Positions 57,081-64,000 of a stretch of 64,000 bases of DNA are shown piece by piece. Position 1 is the stretch's first letter; each line of letters begins with the position of its first letter. The position numbers and the translations under genes were made by a program. This DNA is from Nocardia bhagyanarayanae. GTDB taxonomy: Bacteria > Actinomycetota > Actinomycetes > Mycobacteriales > Mycobacteriaceae. The stretch is from assembly GCF_006716565.1 (NCBI RefSeq), contig NZ_VFPG01000001.1:4340001-4404000 (forward strand), given 5' to 3'. The notes beneath the pieces are model-generated. The model was not told the origin of the DNA. It searched no databases and worked only from the letters and a program-made list of their open reading frames with translations.

Positions 57081-57989
57081 TCAGGACGGCGGTGTGCCGC
57101 CCAGCGGACGGATCGGCCGGGATTCCGGCTTGGGTGTGGCCGGGGGGCGGGACATGCGCCCGCCCAGCCGTTCCTGCACCGTGAAACCGTGCGCGCGGCA
57201 CCAGCGGGCCAGGGCGGCGAGCGCGGTCTCGTCGGCGCTGAAGGTGGGCAGCAGTTGACCGGCGATGTGCAGGCGGTGCGCGTCGGCCGTGCGGCACAGG
57301 TGCACGAGGCCCGCGGTGCCGAGGCCCATGCCGCGCAGCGCGGGCGTCACCGTGATGCCGTCGAGTTCGATTGTGCTGGTGTGGATCTCGAATTCGATCT
57401 CGATCGGTCCCGACCCGCTCCTGCGTAATCGCATGACATCGGAGGGGATCGGGCGCAGTTCGCCGGGCAGGTGATCGACGAGCCGCTGCCGCGCCGCCTC
57501 GGACGGCGCGAGTCGCACGACCTCCGCGAGTCGATAGGTGAGTTGGTCGACGGCCGTGCGGTCGCCCTCGGCGGCCTGCTCGCGCACGTAGGGGCAGTCG
57601 CGGGCGAGGGAGCGCAACTGGCGCACCCACTGCGGCGCGATCATCGCGAAACGCGGCGCGACGGCGGCGATCGTCGCCTCGATTCCGACCACGCCGCTCA
57701 GCGTGGCGGTCTCCCCGCCCGAGAGCACGCCCCAGGAGTGCTCGTCGGCGCCGACGCCGTGCTTGCCGAGTTCGCGACGGAGCCGGTCGAGCCGCCGTTC
57801 CGCGCGCTCGTACGGTGCCCCCGGCAACCGGCCGAGCCACTCGGGCTTGCCCCGGAGGTTGGTACGGATGCGCAGATCCGCGAGCGCGATGCGAGCGGCC
57901 CGGTAGTTGCTCCAGGCTTGCGCGCGTCGCTCGCGCACCTGCAGCGCCGGGTCGCCGGGCGTCTCGGAGGACGGGGGAGCGTCACTCAT
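57081..57989 (-). CDS. Hypothetical protein with GNAT-like C-terminus
   Basis: The 302-residue product is helical and Arg-rich over residues 1-180. A possible GNAT-type segment near the end (ITVTPALRGMGLGTAG) has the RGxGxG acetyl-CoA loop, followed by AARWC-like helix residues. No substrate is apparent. Several starts are possible (ATG 57989, ATG 57995, TTG 57998). Confidence 0.65.
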   Translation of the reverse strand: MSDAPPSSETPGDPALQVRERRAQAWSNYRAARIALADLRIRTNLRGKPEWLGRLPGAPYERAERRLDRLRRELGKHGVGADEHSWGVLSGGETATLSGVVGIEATIAAVAPRFAMIAPQWVRQLRSLARDCPYVREQAAEGDRTAVDQLTYRLAEVVRLAPSEAARQRLVDHLPGELRPIPSDVMRLRRSGSGPIEIEFEIHTSTIELDGITVTPALRGMGLGTAGLVHLCRTADAHRLHIAGQLLPTFSADETALAALARWCRAHGFTVQERLGGRMSRPPATPKPESRPIRPLGGTPPS

Positions 57990-58134
57990 GACCATCAACC
58001 GTAGATCCGGCCATGGTCACCCGGGAGACCCTTCGGTACGAAGGTTCGCGCATCCGCCGACACGCCGCTGGTCAGGCCCGCCACACCGGCAATTTGTCGG
58101 CGTGTCTACCTATCGGCGTGTCGCTGACGTCGAT

Positions 58135-58794
58135 TCAGCTGCGGACGACGTGCACGACCTCGGCGTGCAGGGCGTCGGCGCGCGCGGTGATCTCCTCGAT
58201 GCGCAGCAACGTGCGCGCGAACTTGTCGCCCAGCGCGGCGGGCAGGGAGGCCACGTTGATCTCGATGTTGAGCTGCGAGCTGGTCGCGGCGGCGCGGGCG
58301 GCGTCGGCCGCGGCGCCGATATCGGTGACGACGTTCGGGTTGCCGATCGGCAGCAGTTCCGCGGCCAGGGACAGCACCTCGTCGGCCTCATCCACCACCG
58401 CGGCGGGGACCCGCGCGGCCTCCATCAAGGCGGCGTTGATCGCCTCGGTGCGTGCCGCGGTCTCCTCGTCGGTGCCCTTGGGCAGCTTGTACGCGGCGCC
58501 GACGGCGGTGAACGCGGCCGCGTCGGCGTCGGCGAGGGCCAGCGCGCGATCACGGGCGGCGTCGGCGGCCTCGATGATCCGGTCCACGATCGGCCGGTGC
58601 TCGGCGTCCTTGGCGCGGGTCGTGTAGCGGGCCACCATGGCGATGAGCGCGGCGCCTTGCGCGGCGTGCAGCGCGGCCACCGCACCGCCACCCGGGGCGG
58701 GGATCTTGGCGGCCAGATCGGTCAGGTACCGCGCGAGGGTGACCTCACCGAAGGAAGACGCGGTTTCCTGGGACGACGTGCTCGGCTGCGACAC
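58135..58794 (-). CDS. Cyclodeaminase/cyclohydrolase family protein (FchA-like)
   Basis: The 219-residue all-helical protein belongs to the formiminotetrahydrofolate cyclodeaminase family. The signature KIPAPGGGAVAALHAAQGAAL sits near residue 30. PIGNPNVVTDIGAAADAARAA near 150 is also conserved. Such proteins convert formimino-THF or methenyl-THF intermediates in one-carbon metabolism. The GTG at 58794 follows AAAGG. It diverges from the luciferase-family oxidoreductase gene. Confidence 0.9.
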   Translation of the reverse strand: MSQPSTSSQETASSFGEVTLARYLTDLAAKIPAPGGGAVAALHAAQGAALIAMVARYTTRAKDAEHRPIVDRIIEAADAARDRALALADADAAAFTAVGAAYKLPKGTDEETAARTEAINAALMEAARVPAAVVDEADEVLSLAAELLPIGNPNVVTDIGAAADAARAAATSSQLNIEINVASLPAALGDKFARTLLRIEEITARADALHAEVVHVVRS

Positions 58795-58926
58795 GGGTGG
58801 CCTTTCGTTCTTCGGCGGCGTGAACTGATGATCACGCTACCGCTTGCCGCCTCGCGCACCCTGCCCGGACCGCCGCGTCGGACGGCCGGTGCACAGCCCG
58901 CGCATACCTGCGGTTATGTTGAGCAC

Positions 58927-59964
58927 ATGCGGATCGGATTGGGCATCAACTACTCGGGCGGCTTCAAGGAAGCGGCGGCGGAAGTGGCCGACCTGGAACG
59001 GGCCGGACTCGACACGGTCTTCGTGCCCGAGGCCTACTCCTTCGACGCGGTCAGCGCGCTGGGGTACCTGGCCGCCAAGACCGAGCGGGTGCAGTTGGCC
59101 TCCGGCATCCTGCAGATCTACACCCGCACCCCGAGCCTCACGGCGATGACCGCCGCGGGCCTGGACTTCGTCTCCGAGGGCCGGTTCCTGCTCGGCCTCG
59201 GCGCGTCGGGCCCGCAGGTGATCGAGGGCTTCCACGGCGTGCCCTACGACGCGCCGATCGGGCGCACGAGGGAACTGGTGGAGATCTGCCGCAAGGTGTG
59301 GCGGCGGGAACGGCTCGAGTACCAGGGCAAGCACTACCGGATCCCGCTGCCCGAGGGCGAGGGCACCGGTCTCGGCAAGCCGCTCAAGCTGATCAATCAC
59401 CCGGTGCGCGAACGCATTCCGGTGCTGCTCGCGGCGCTCGGCCCGAAGAACGTCGAGCTGGCCGCCGAGATCGCCGAAGGCTGGCAGCCGATCTTCTTCC
59501 TGCCGGAGCGGGCCAAGGACATCTGGGGCGCGTCGCTGGACGCGGGTCTGGCCAAGCGCGATCCGGCCCTCGGCGAGCTCGAGGTGTTCGCCGGTCCGGC
59601 GCTGGCCATCGGCGAGAACGTGACGCCGCTGCTGGAGTTCGTCAAGCCGCACCTGGCCCTCTACATCGGCGGCATGGGCGCCAAGGGCAAGAACTTCTAC
59701 CACACCCTCGCCACCAAGTACGGCTACGGCGCCGAGGCGGACCGCATCCAGGAGCTGTACCTGGCGGGCCGCAAGGAAGAGGCGGCCAAGGTGGTGCCGG
59801 ACGAGCTGGTCCGCGACATCTCGCTGGTCGGTCCGGCCGGGTTCGTCAAGGAACGCGTCGCCGCCTTCCGCGAGGCGGGCGTCACCGCGCTGAACGTCGT
59901 GCCGATGGCCGCCACGCCCGCCGAGCGAGTCAAGCTGATCGAGCAGCTGCGCGAGCTGGTCTGA
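58927..59964 (+). CDS. Luciferase-like (LLM class) F420-dependent oxidoreductase
   Basis: The 345-residue TIM-barrel protein begins MRIGLGINYSGGFKEAA and contains LGLGASGPQVIEGFHGVPYD and VLLAALGPKNVELAAEIAEGW. These motifs are typical of F420-dependent LLM enzymes that are abundant in mycolata. The substrate is unknown. It ends 6 nt before a perfect 14-bp hairpin. Confidence 0.9.
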   Translation: MRIGLGINYSGGFKEAAAEVADLERAGLDTVFVPEAYSFDAVSALGYLAAKTERVQLASGILQIYTRTPSLTAMTAAGLDFVSEGRFLLGLGASGPQVIEGFHGVPYDAPIGRTRELVEICRKVWRRERLEYQGKHYRIPLPEGEGTGLGKPLKLINHPVRERIPVLLAALGPKNVELAAEIAEGWQPIFFLPERAKDIWGASLDAGLAKRDPALGELEVFAGPALAIGENVTPLLEFVKPHLALYIGGMGAKGKNFYHTLATKYGYGAEADRIQELYLAGRKEEAAKVVPDELVRDISLVGPAGFVKERVAAFREAGVTALNVVPMAATPAERVKLIEQLRELV

Positions 59965-59970
59965 CAACAC

Positions 59971-60004
59971 GACGGCGTCCCGGCTCACATGCCGGGACGC
60001 CGTC
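59971..60004 (+). terminator. Strong intrinsic terminator
   Basis: A perfect 14-bp stem (59971-59984 with 59991-60004) and a 6-nt loop TCACAT follow the stop codon by 6 nt. It also faces the convergent STAS gene ending at 60047, so it may stop both transcripts. Confidence 0.85.
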
Positions 60005-60046
60005 GCGTTCGGGTCTGGTGGAGTCGCGGCTCGGTTGCGGCGCGGC

Positions 60047-60397
60047 TCAGTTGGGTCGCAGCGAGGACAGCGCCGCCTCGAGCGTCGAGTGCAGCGCGAA
60101 GACCTGATCCAGGCTGGTCATCTTCAGCTGACGGCTGGTGGCCGGTCCGTCGGCGACCACCGCGATGGTCGTCGCCTCACCGGCCCGCTGATGCGCCGCG
60201 ACCAGCGCCGCCATCCCCGCCGAGGCGAGGAAGCTGACCGCGGTCAGGTCGATGATCAATGCCGTCGGCTTGCTCGCCAGGATGCCCTCGATCGCGGTCT
60301 CCAGTGCGGGCGCGGTCGCAAGATCGACCTCGCCGGCCACCGTGAGCACGGTCGCACCGTCACGCACTGCGACGGAGGTGGTCATCGTGTCCGCCAT
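60047..60397 (-). CDS. Anti-sigma factor antagonist (STAS domain)
   Basis: The 116-residue STAS protein contains VAGEVDLATAPAL and the phosphorylation-site region LIIDLTAVSFLASAGMAAL. The Ser in the ASAG turn is the expected target of an anti-sigma kinase. It would release a SigF/SigB-type sigma factor by partner switching. No kinase or sigma gene adjoins it in the window. ATG 60397 has GGAG 11 nt upstream; GTG 60427 is an alternative. Confidence 0.88.
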   Translation of the reverse strand: MADTMTTSVAVRDGATVLTVAGEVDLATAPALETAIEGILASKPTALIIDLTAVSFLASAGMAALVAAHQRAGEATTIAVVADGPATSRQLKMTSLDQVFALHSTLEAALSSLRPN

Positions 60398-60698
60398 GGG
60401 ATACGCGTCTCCGGAAGTGTTGGTCACGCAAAACAATCTGCCATGAACCGCCCGATCCTGCCGCATCGTCCCGCAGATTCCGACGGTTCGCGCCGCTCGG
60501 TGGGTGCACCGCGGGCGCTCTCGTACGGGTCGACCCTACCGTAACGGCGCCGTGCTCGATCAGCCGCGGAGCGCTGCCAGACCCGGCGGCGACGTGCCGA
60601 CGTCGCCCAGCCTTCCTTCGCTCGACGTGACTTTTCCGCGACCGTTTCGTAATCTATCGGTGATCTTGTCCCCGACACGCTAGCCGGTGATCGACATC

Positions 60699-61340
60699 AT
60701 GCCTGGTCAACATCGAAAACGGACCGCAGCCTGGAAGCTGACCCCTCCGGCTGTGTGTGGCAGCGTGGCAACTGTCGCCGTTGTGCTCGGGGTGGGGATC
60801 CGGCTGAGCCCGGTTGCGCAGACTGCCGCCGCGGTCGATGCACCACCGTCGTCCGCCGTCGAAACCACCGCCTCGGCCCCGGCCACCGTGCCGCCGACGG
60901 CTCTGCTTGCGCCTGCCGCGATGGCAGCCGAGCCGCCACTCCTGACGGAGAAGATGGCCGTACAGCACCCGCCTCCCTTCATCCCATGCCCGACGGAACT
61001 CGTTGGCACGCAGCCACATGTGGCACAGGTGGGCCACATGCTCAAGAAGACGTTCGGCGTCACCGACATCGGTGGCGCGGTCGGCCGTGGCGACGGCGAT
61101 CACGGCGCGGGCCTGGCACTCGATCTGATGACATCCGATGCGGCACACGGCGACGCGATCGCCGAATTCGTGCTGGCGAACCGGCAGCGTCTCGGCGTGA
61201 AATACGTGATCTGGCGCCAGCGGTACAACGACGGCAACGGCTGGTCGTACATGGAGAACCGCGGGAGCCCGACGGCGAACCACTACGACCATGTGCATGT
61301 GTCGTTCAACAGGGCCGCCCACGTGGACGTCTCCTGCTGA
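60699..61340 (+). CDS. Secreted M15-peptidase-like protein
   Basis: The product has about 213 residues. A membrane/signal segment (VCGSVATVAVVLGVGIRL, about residues 20-37) precedes a Pro/Ala linker. The conserved C-terminal domain carries DHGAGLALDLM (His and Asp three turns apart) and HYDHVHVSF (HxH). These fit the zinc ligands of the M15/ARB-07466-like peptidoglycan hydrolase domain. Four Cys may form disulfides. ATG 60699 is chosen; GTG 60687 is also in frame. The cell-wall role is inference from family. Confidence 0.78.
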   Translation: MPGQHRKRTAAWKLTPPAVCGSVATVAVVLGVGIRLSPVAQTAAAVDAPPSSAVETTASAPATVPPTALLAPAAMAAEPPLLTEKMAVQHPPPFIPCPTELVGTQPHVAQVGHMLKKTFGVTDIGGAVGRGDGDHGAGLALDLMTSDAAHGDAIAEFVLANRQRLGVKYVIWRQRYNDGNGWSYMENRGSPTANHYDHVHVSFNRAAHVDVSC

Positions 61341-61355
61341 AGTTTCGGCTCGCCG

Positions 61356-61721
61356 CTACGGTCGCTTCGCGTAGTCGGCGAAGCCCTGCCAGTCGAGCAT
61401 GACGCAGGGTTCGTCGCCCACGGTCCACGCGTCGTGGCCGGGTGGGACGATCATGAAGTCGCCCGGGCCGTATTCCTGCTGCTCGCCGCTGTCCATGGCC
61501 ACCACCATGCGACCCGAGAGGCAGTAGCCGACGTGGGCCGACTGGCAGCTGTCGGTCTGGGCTATCGGCTTGACGTGCTCGGACCACCGCCATCCGGGTT
61601 CGAAGATCGCCCGGCCCACCGGCCCTCGGTCCATGTTGACGAGGTCGACCCTGCCTTTGTTCTGCTCGAAAGGACGAGTCTCCTCCGGGGATTCGAAACT
61701 CTGGCGCACTAGACCAGCCAT
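61356..61721 (-). CDS. Cupin-domain protein
   Basis: The 121-residue small beta-barrel protein carries the two cupin motifs in weak form: motif 1 GWRWSEHVKPIAQTDSCQSAH and motif 2 YGPGDFMIVPPGHDAW. The latter is the clear hallmark. The His and Glu/Gln residues could bind a metal. It converges on the M15-like gene with 15 bp between stops. Function is unknown. Confidence 0.82.
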   Translation of the reverse strand: MAGLVRQSFESPEETRPFEQNKGRVDLVNMDRGPVGRAIFEPGWRWSEHVKPIAQTDSCQSAHVGYCLSGRMVVAMDSGEQQEYGPGDFMIVPPGHDAWTVGDEPCVMLDWQGFADYAKRP

Positions 61722-62228
61722 GGTTGCTCTCCTTCGACGGCCCCGACGATGCGTGGTTGTGGTTCTCGATTCGGTCGGAGCGACGGCTGCGGTAGATCGC
61801 TCCTCGAAACGGTCGGCAAATCGCAGTTACCGAGTAGCACTCGCGACCGAGGGCAAACGTCACACGTCCACTCCGGTGAATGCTCGCAGGCCATCGCGTG
61901 CACGGCCGACCGTGTGGCTGTCGCGCAACGCCTAATTCGCGCTGCGCATGGCAAACCAGTGGCTTCGCGATACGCGGACCGGGTCGATTCGGCGTTCGAT
62001 GGGTTTTCTCTCGAGAGTGGGTAAGCGGGTAACGGGTGCGCTGTCGGGCTGGATTTCGGCCGACGTTCTCGATCCTGATGGAGGGCCGAACCGGTAACGC
62101 ATCCGCCCAGTGCTGCACACCGGCGAAAGACCCGGTGTGCAGCCGGGCGGTGTTATCGGGCGATTCCGAGCATCGGCGATCGGTGCTGTGGCGCGCTTGG
62201 TCCAACTACAACGGTGTGGGAGGTTGTC
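61722..62228. other. Gene-free stretch
   Basis: This 507-bp stretch between divergent genes has no frame with the local codon bias. It is less GC-rich around 61760-61900. It presumably holds the promoters of the cupin and DUF2231 genes. No repeat, RNA gene or operator was recognised. Confidence 0.35.
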
Positions 62229-62735
62229 GTGCGCGGTGATCCACAACAGGCCAAACAACCTGTCAGCTCGGCCCTCGCGGGGCCGTACGGGCATCCGTTC
62301 CATCCGATTCTCGTCACGGTCCCCATCGGGGCGTGGGTGGCGAGCCTGATCTTCGACATCGGCTCCCGCTTCGTCGACGACCCCGAGTTCCTGGCCGAGG
62401 GAGCACGCTGGCTGATCGCCATCGGCGTGCTCGGCGCCTTGGCCGCCGCCACGATCGGCTTGCTGGATCTGCTGGCGATTCCCACCGGCACCGCCGCTTT
62501 TCGCACGGGCTTGGTGCACATGGGTCTGAACCTCGCCGTGACGGTCGCCTTCGCGATCAATTTCCTGTGGCGAGGATCCGATCCGACGGGAGCCGTGTCG
62601 GCCGGTCCGCTGGTGCTGTCCGTGGTGAGTCTGGCCGCTCTCGGGGTCTCCGGCTGGCTCGGCGGAAAGCTCGCCTACCACTACGGCGTCCGGGTGGCCG
62701 ACGAAGCCACGCAAGCCGCCGGATTCGAACACTGA
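62229..62735 (+). CDS. DUF2231 membrane protein
   Basis: The 168-residue product has four membrane segments and the family's HPFHPILVTVPIGAWVASLIFD start, in which the His pair is conserved. GLVHMGLNLAVTVAF holds another conserved His. Such proteins may bind heme or metals, but this is not established. The GTG at 62229 has GGGAGG at 5 nt, better than GTG 62214. It lies 125 bp before the FAD oxidoreductase. Confidence 0.88.
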   Translation: MRGDPQQAKQPVSSALAGPYGHPFHPILVTVPIGAWVASLIFDIGSRFVDDPEFLAEGARWLIAIGVLGALAAATIGLLDLLAIPTGTAAFRTGLVHMGLNLAVTVAFAINFLWRGSDPTGAVSAGPLVLSVVSLAALGVSGWLGGKLAYHYGVRVADEATQAAGFEH

Positions 62736-62860
62736 CCGGCACACGACAGGCCCTGACCAGTCACGCGCACCTCGGTGGCGCAGGTCACAGTGCCGCCCTG
62801 TCACAGGGATCCGGCCGCAGGCGTCTCTTGTTCGTCCAGTTACCCGAACAGGAGGCGGAC

Positions 62861-63940
62861 ATGAGAATTGTCGTAGTGGGCAGCGGCTACGCGGGCACGC
62901 TCGTGGCGAACCGGGTGGCCAAGAAGGTCGAGGACGCCGAAGTCACGGTGATCAACCCGCGACCGGACTTCGTGGAGCGGGTGCGGCTGCACCAGCAGAT
63001 CGCGGGGACACGCTCGGCGGCGACCCCGCTGGTGGACATGCTGCGTGACGGGATCACGGTGCGGGTGGGCTCTGTCGAGAAGATCGGGGATGGCACCGTC
63101 GCTCTCGCCGACGGCGAGCGAATCGACTTCGACCACGCCTTCCTGGCGGTGGGCAGCACGGTGGCGCCGATGCCTGGAGCGGTCGCCGTTGGCACCTGGG
63201 AAGGCGCGCAACAGGCGCGCACGGCGCTGGCGGCGCTTCCCGCGGGCAGCCAGGTAGCCGTGATCGGGGGCGGTCCGACGGGGATCGAGACGGCGGCCGA
63301 GATAGCCGAAGCACGACCGGATGTGCGGGTGCGGCTGATCGGTTCGTCGGTGGCCGGTGGTCTGTCCGAGGGGGCGTCTCGGCGGGTGCGCGCCGGGCTC
63401 GAGCGGCTGACGGTCGACATCATCGATGACGATGTCGTCGAAATCGTAGCGGGTACAGGGGAATTCGATGACGTCGTACGCCTGCGCTCGGGGTGGGACC
63501 TGTCCTCCGACCTGACTCTCTGGGCGATCGTGGCCGACGTCCCGCCCCTCGCGGCGCTCAGCGGTCTGGCGGTCGATGCCCGTGGTCGCGTGATCGTCGA
63601 CGAGTTCCTGCGCAGCGTCGGAGACGAACGCATCTTCGCCGTCGGCGACTGCGCGGCCGTGCCGGGAGCGCGTTTCGCCTGCTACACCGCTCTCCCGCAG
63701 GCCATCCACGCGGCCGACAACTTCGCTCGCCTGGTCCGAGGCCGCAAGCCCAAGCCACACTCCTTCCCCTACTGGGCGCGTGGCGTCTGCCTCGGACGCA
63801 AGGACGCGGTCACCCAGTTGACCCATGCCGACGACACCGTCCGCGAGGCGTTCTTCGGCGGACGGGCCGCTGTCGTGCTCAAGGAAATGGCGAGCAGCAG
63901 CGCGTTTTCCAGCGCCCGCGCTGGACGCTCCGCTCTCTGA
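62861..63940 (+). CDS. FAD-dependent pyridine nucleotide-disulfide-type oxidoreductase
   Basis: The 359-residue protein resembles type II NADH dehydrogenase or AIF-like enzymes. It shows VVGSGYAG at the N-terminus (FAD), VIGGGPTGIETAAEIAE (NADH site, about residue 135-150), and the second FAD motif IFAVGDCAAV. The usual C-terminal membrane helix is absent. AGGAGG precedes the ATG. In related actinomycetes such genes are often followed by a sigma-factor gene; the window ends 60 bp downstream, so this cannot be seen. Confidence 0.9.
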   Translation: MRIVVVGSGYAGTLVANRVAKKVEDAEVTVINPRPDFVERVRLHQQIAGTRSAATPLVDMLRDGITVRVGSVEKIGDGTVALADGERIDFDHAFLAVGSTVAPMPGAVAVGTWEGAQQARTALAALPAGSQVAVIGGGPTGIETAAEIAEARPDVRVRLIGSSVAGGLSEGASRRVRAGLERLTVDIIDDDVVEIVAGTGEFDDVVRLRSGWDLSSDLTLWAIVADVPPLAALSGLAVDARGRVIVDEFLRSVGDERIFAVGDCAAVPGARFACYTALPQAIHAADNFARLVRGRKPKPHSFPYWARGVCLGRKDAVTQLTHADDTVREAFFGGRAAVVLKEMASSSAFSSARAGRSAL

Positions 63941-64000
63941 CCAGAACTGAGGGACAGCGAGAAGCAATATCGCCACTGTCACGGTGCCGCATCATTGCCG

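Noticed and set aside
60424..60678. 84-codon minus-strand frame starting at GTG
   Set aside because: Third positions are not C/G-biased, the protein is Arg-rich, and no ribosome-binding site is visible.
61709..61954. Cys-containing 81-codon minus-strand frame upstream of the cupin gene
   Set aside because: Codon bias is weak and no ribosome-binding site or family pattern supports it. It overlaps the expected cupin promoter.

Overview
The window is GC-rich, dense actinobacterial DNA with a strong C/G preference at third codon positions. It most likely comes from a mycolic-acid-producing actinomycete of the genus Nocardia. The evidence is threefold. First, there is a fabG1-inhA-hemH block and an overall gene order (DUF58, VWA, fabG1, inhA, hemH, DUF3097, NfeD, SPFH, DedA-type protein, mutA, mutB, meaB) that matches Mycobacterium tuberculosis Rv1480-Rv1496. 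Second, there is an MspA-type outer-membrane porin. Third, there is a gene set matching the nocardiolactone (nltABCD) beta-lactone pathway of Nocardia. The species assignment is inference.

Region 1 (1-27.4 kb) is the conserved core listed above with insertions. These are a Pro/Tyr/Gln-rich membrane protein and two tandem cytochrome P450s (4.6-7.7 kb), a hypothetical (8.0-8.8 kb), a lipoprotein / fused double permease / TPR membrane protein set with no ATPase gene nearby (11.7-16.5 kb), and a VOC protein, Lrp-type regulator, CorA-like protein and HtrA-like protease (17.2-21.3 kb). It ends with the overlapping mutA-mutB-meaB operon for methylmalonyl-CoA mutase and its G-protein chaperone.

Region 2 (27.4-35.3 kb) holds mixed accessory genes: an acyl-ACP desaturase homologue, a secreted Pro/Gly-rich protein, a small P-loop kinase, msrA, an MspA-family porin carrying two 24-bp tandem-repeat blocks in frame, an NmrA-like reductase behind a duplicated 13-bp motif, a broken Pro-rich gene, and a tandem universal stress protein.

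Region 3 (35.3-43.8 kb) is the most striking part: one minus-strand operon of seven genes. In transcription order they are a ketoacyl synthase III with intact Cys/His/Asn, a Cys-less KSIII partner, an AMP-forming beta-lactone-synthetase-like ligase, a 104-aa membrane protein, a 3beta-HSD-like reductase, a condensation-type acyltransferase and an MMPL transporter. The core is nltA-B-C-D. The membrane protein, acyltransferase and MMPL are candidates for tailoring and export. A Baeyer-Villiger monooxygenase diverges from it.

Region 4 (45.8-64 kb) contains a periodic intergenic repeat cluster, two TetR regulators, a GabD2-like aldehyde dehydrogenase with an SDR, an N5-glutamine-methyltransferase-like gene, a YdcF/DUF218 secreted protein, and a FolD paralogue lacking the catalytic Lys. 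It also has an AT-richer AIPR anti-phage gene, an L,D-transpeptidase, a formimino-THF cyclodeaminase-like gene, an F420-type luciferase-family oxidoreductase with a strong terminator, a STAS protein, a secreted M15-like protein, a cupin, a DUF2231 membrane protein and an FAD oxidoreductase. No rRNA, tRNA, CRISPR array or insertion sequence was recognised.
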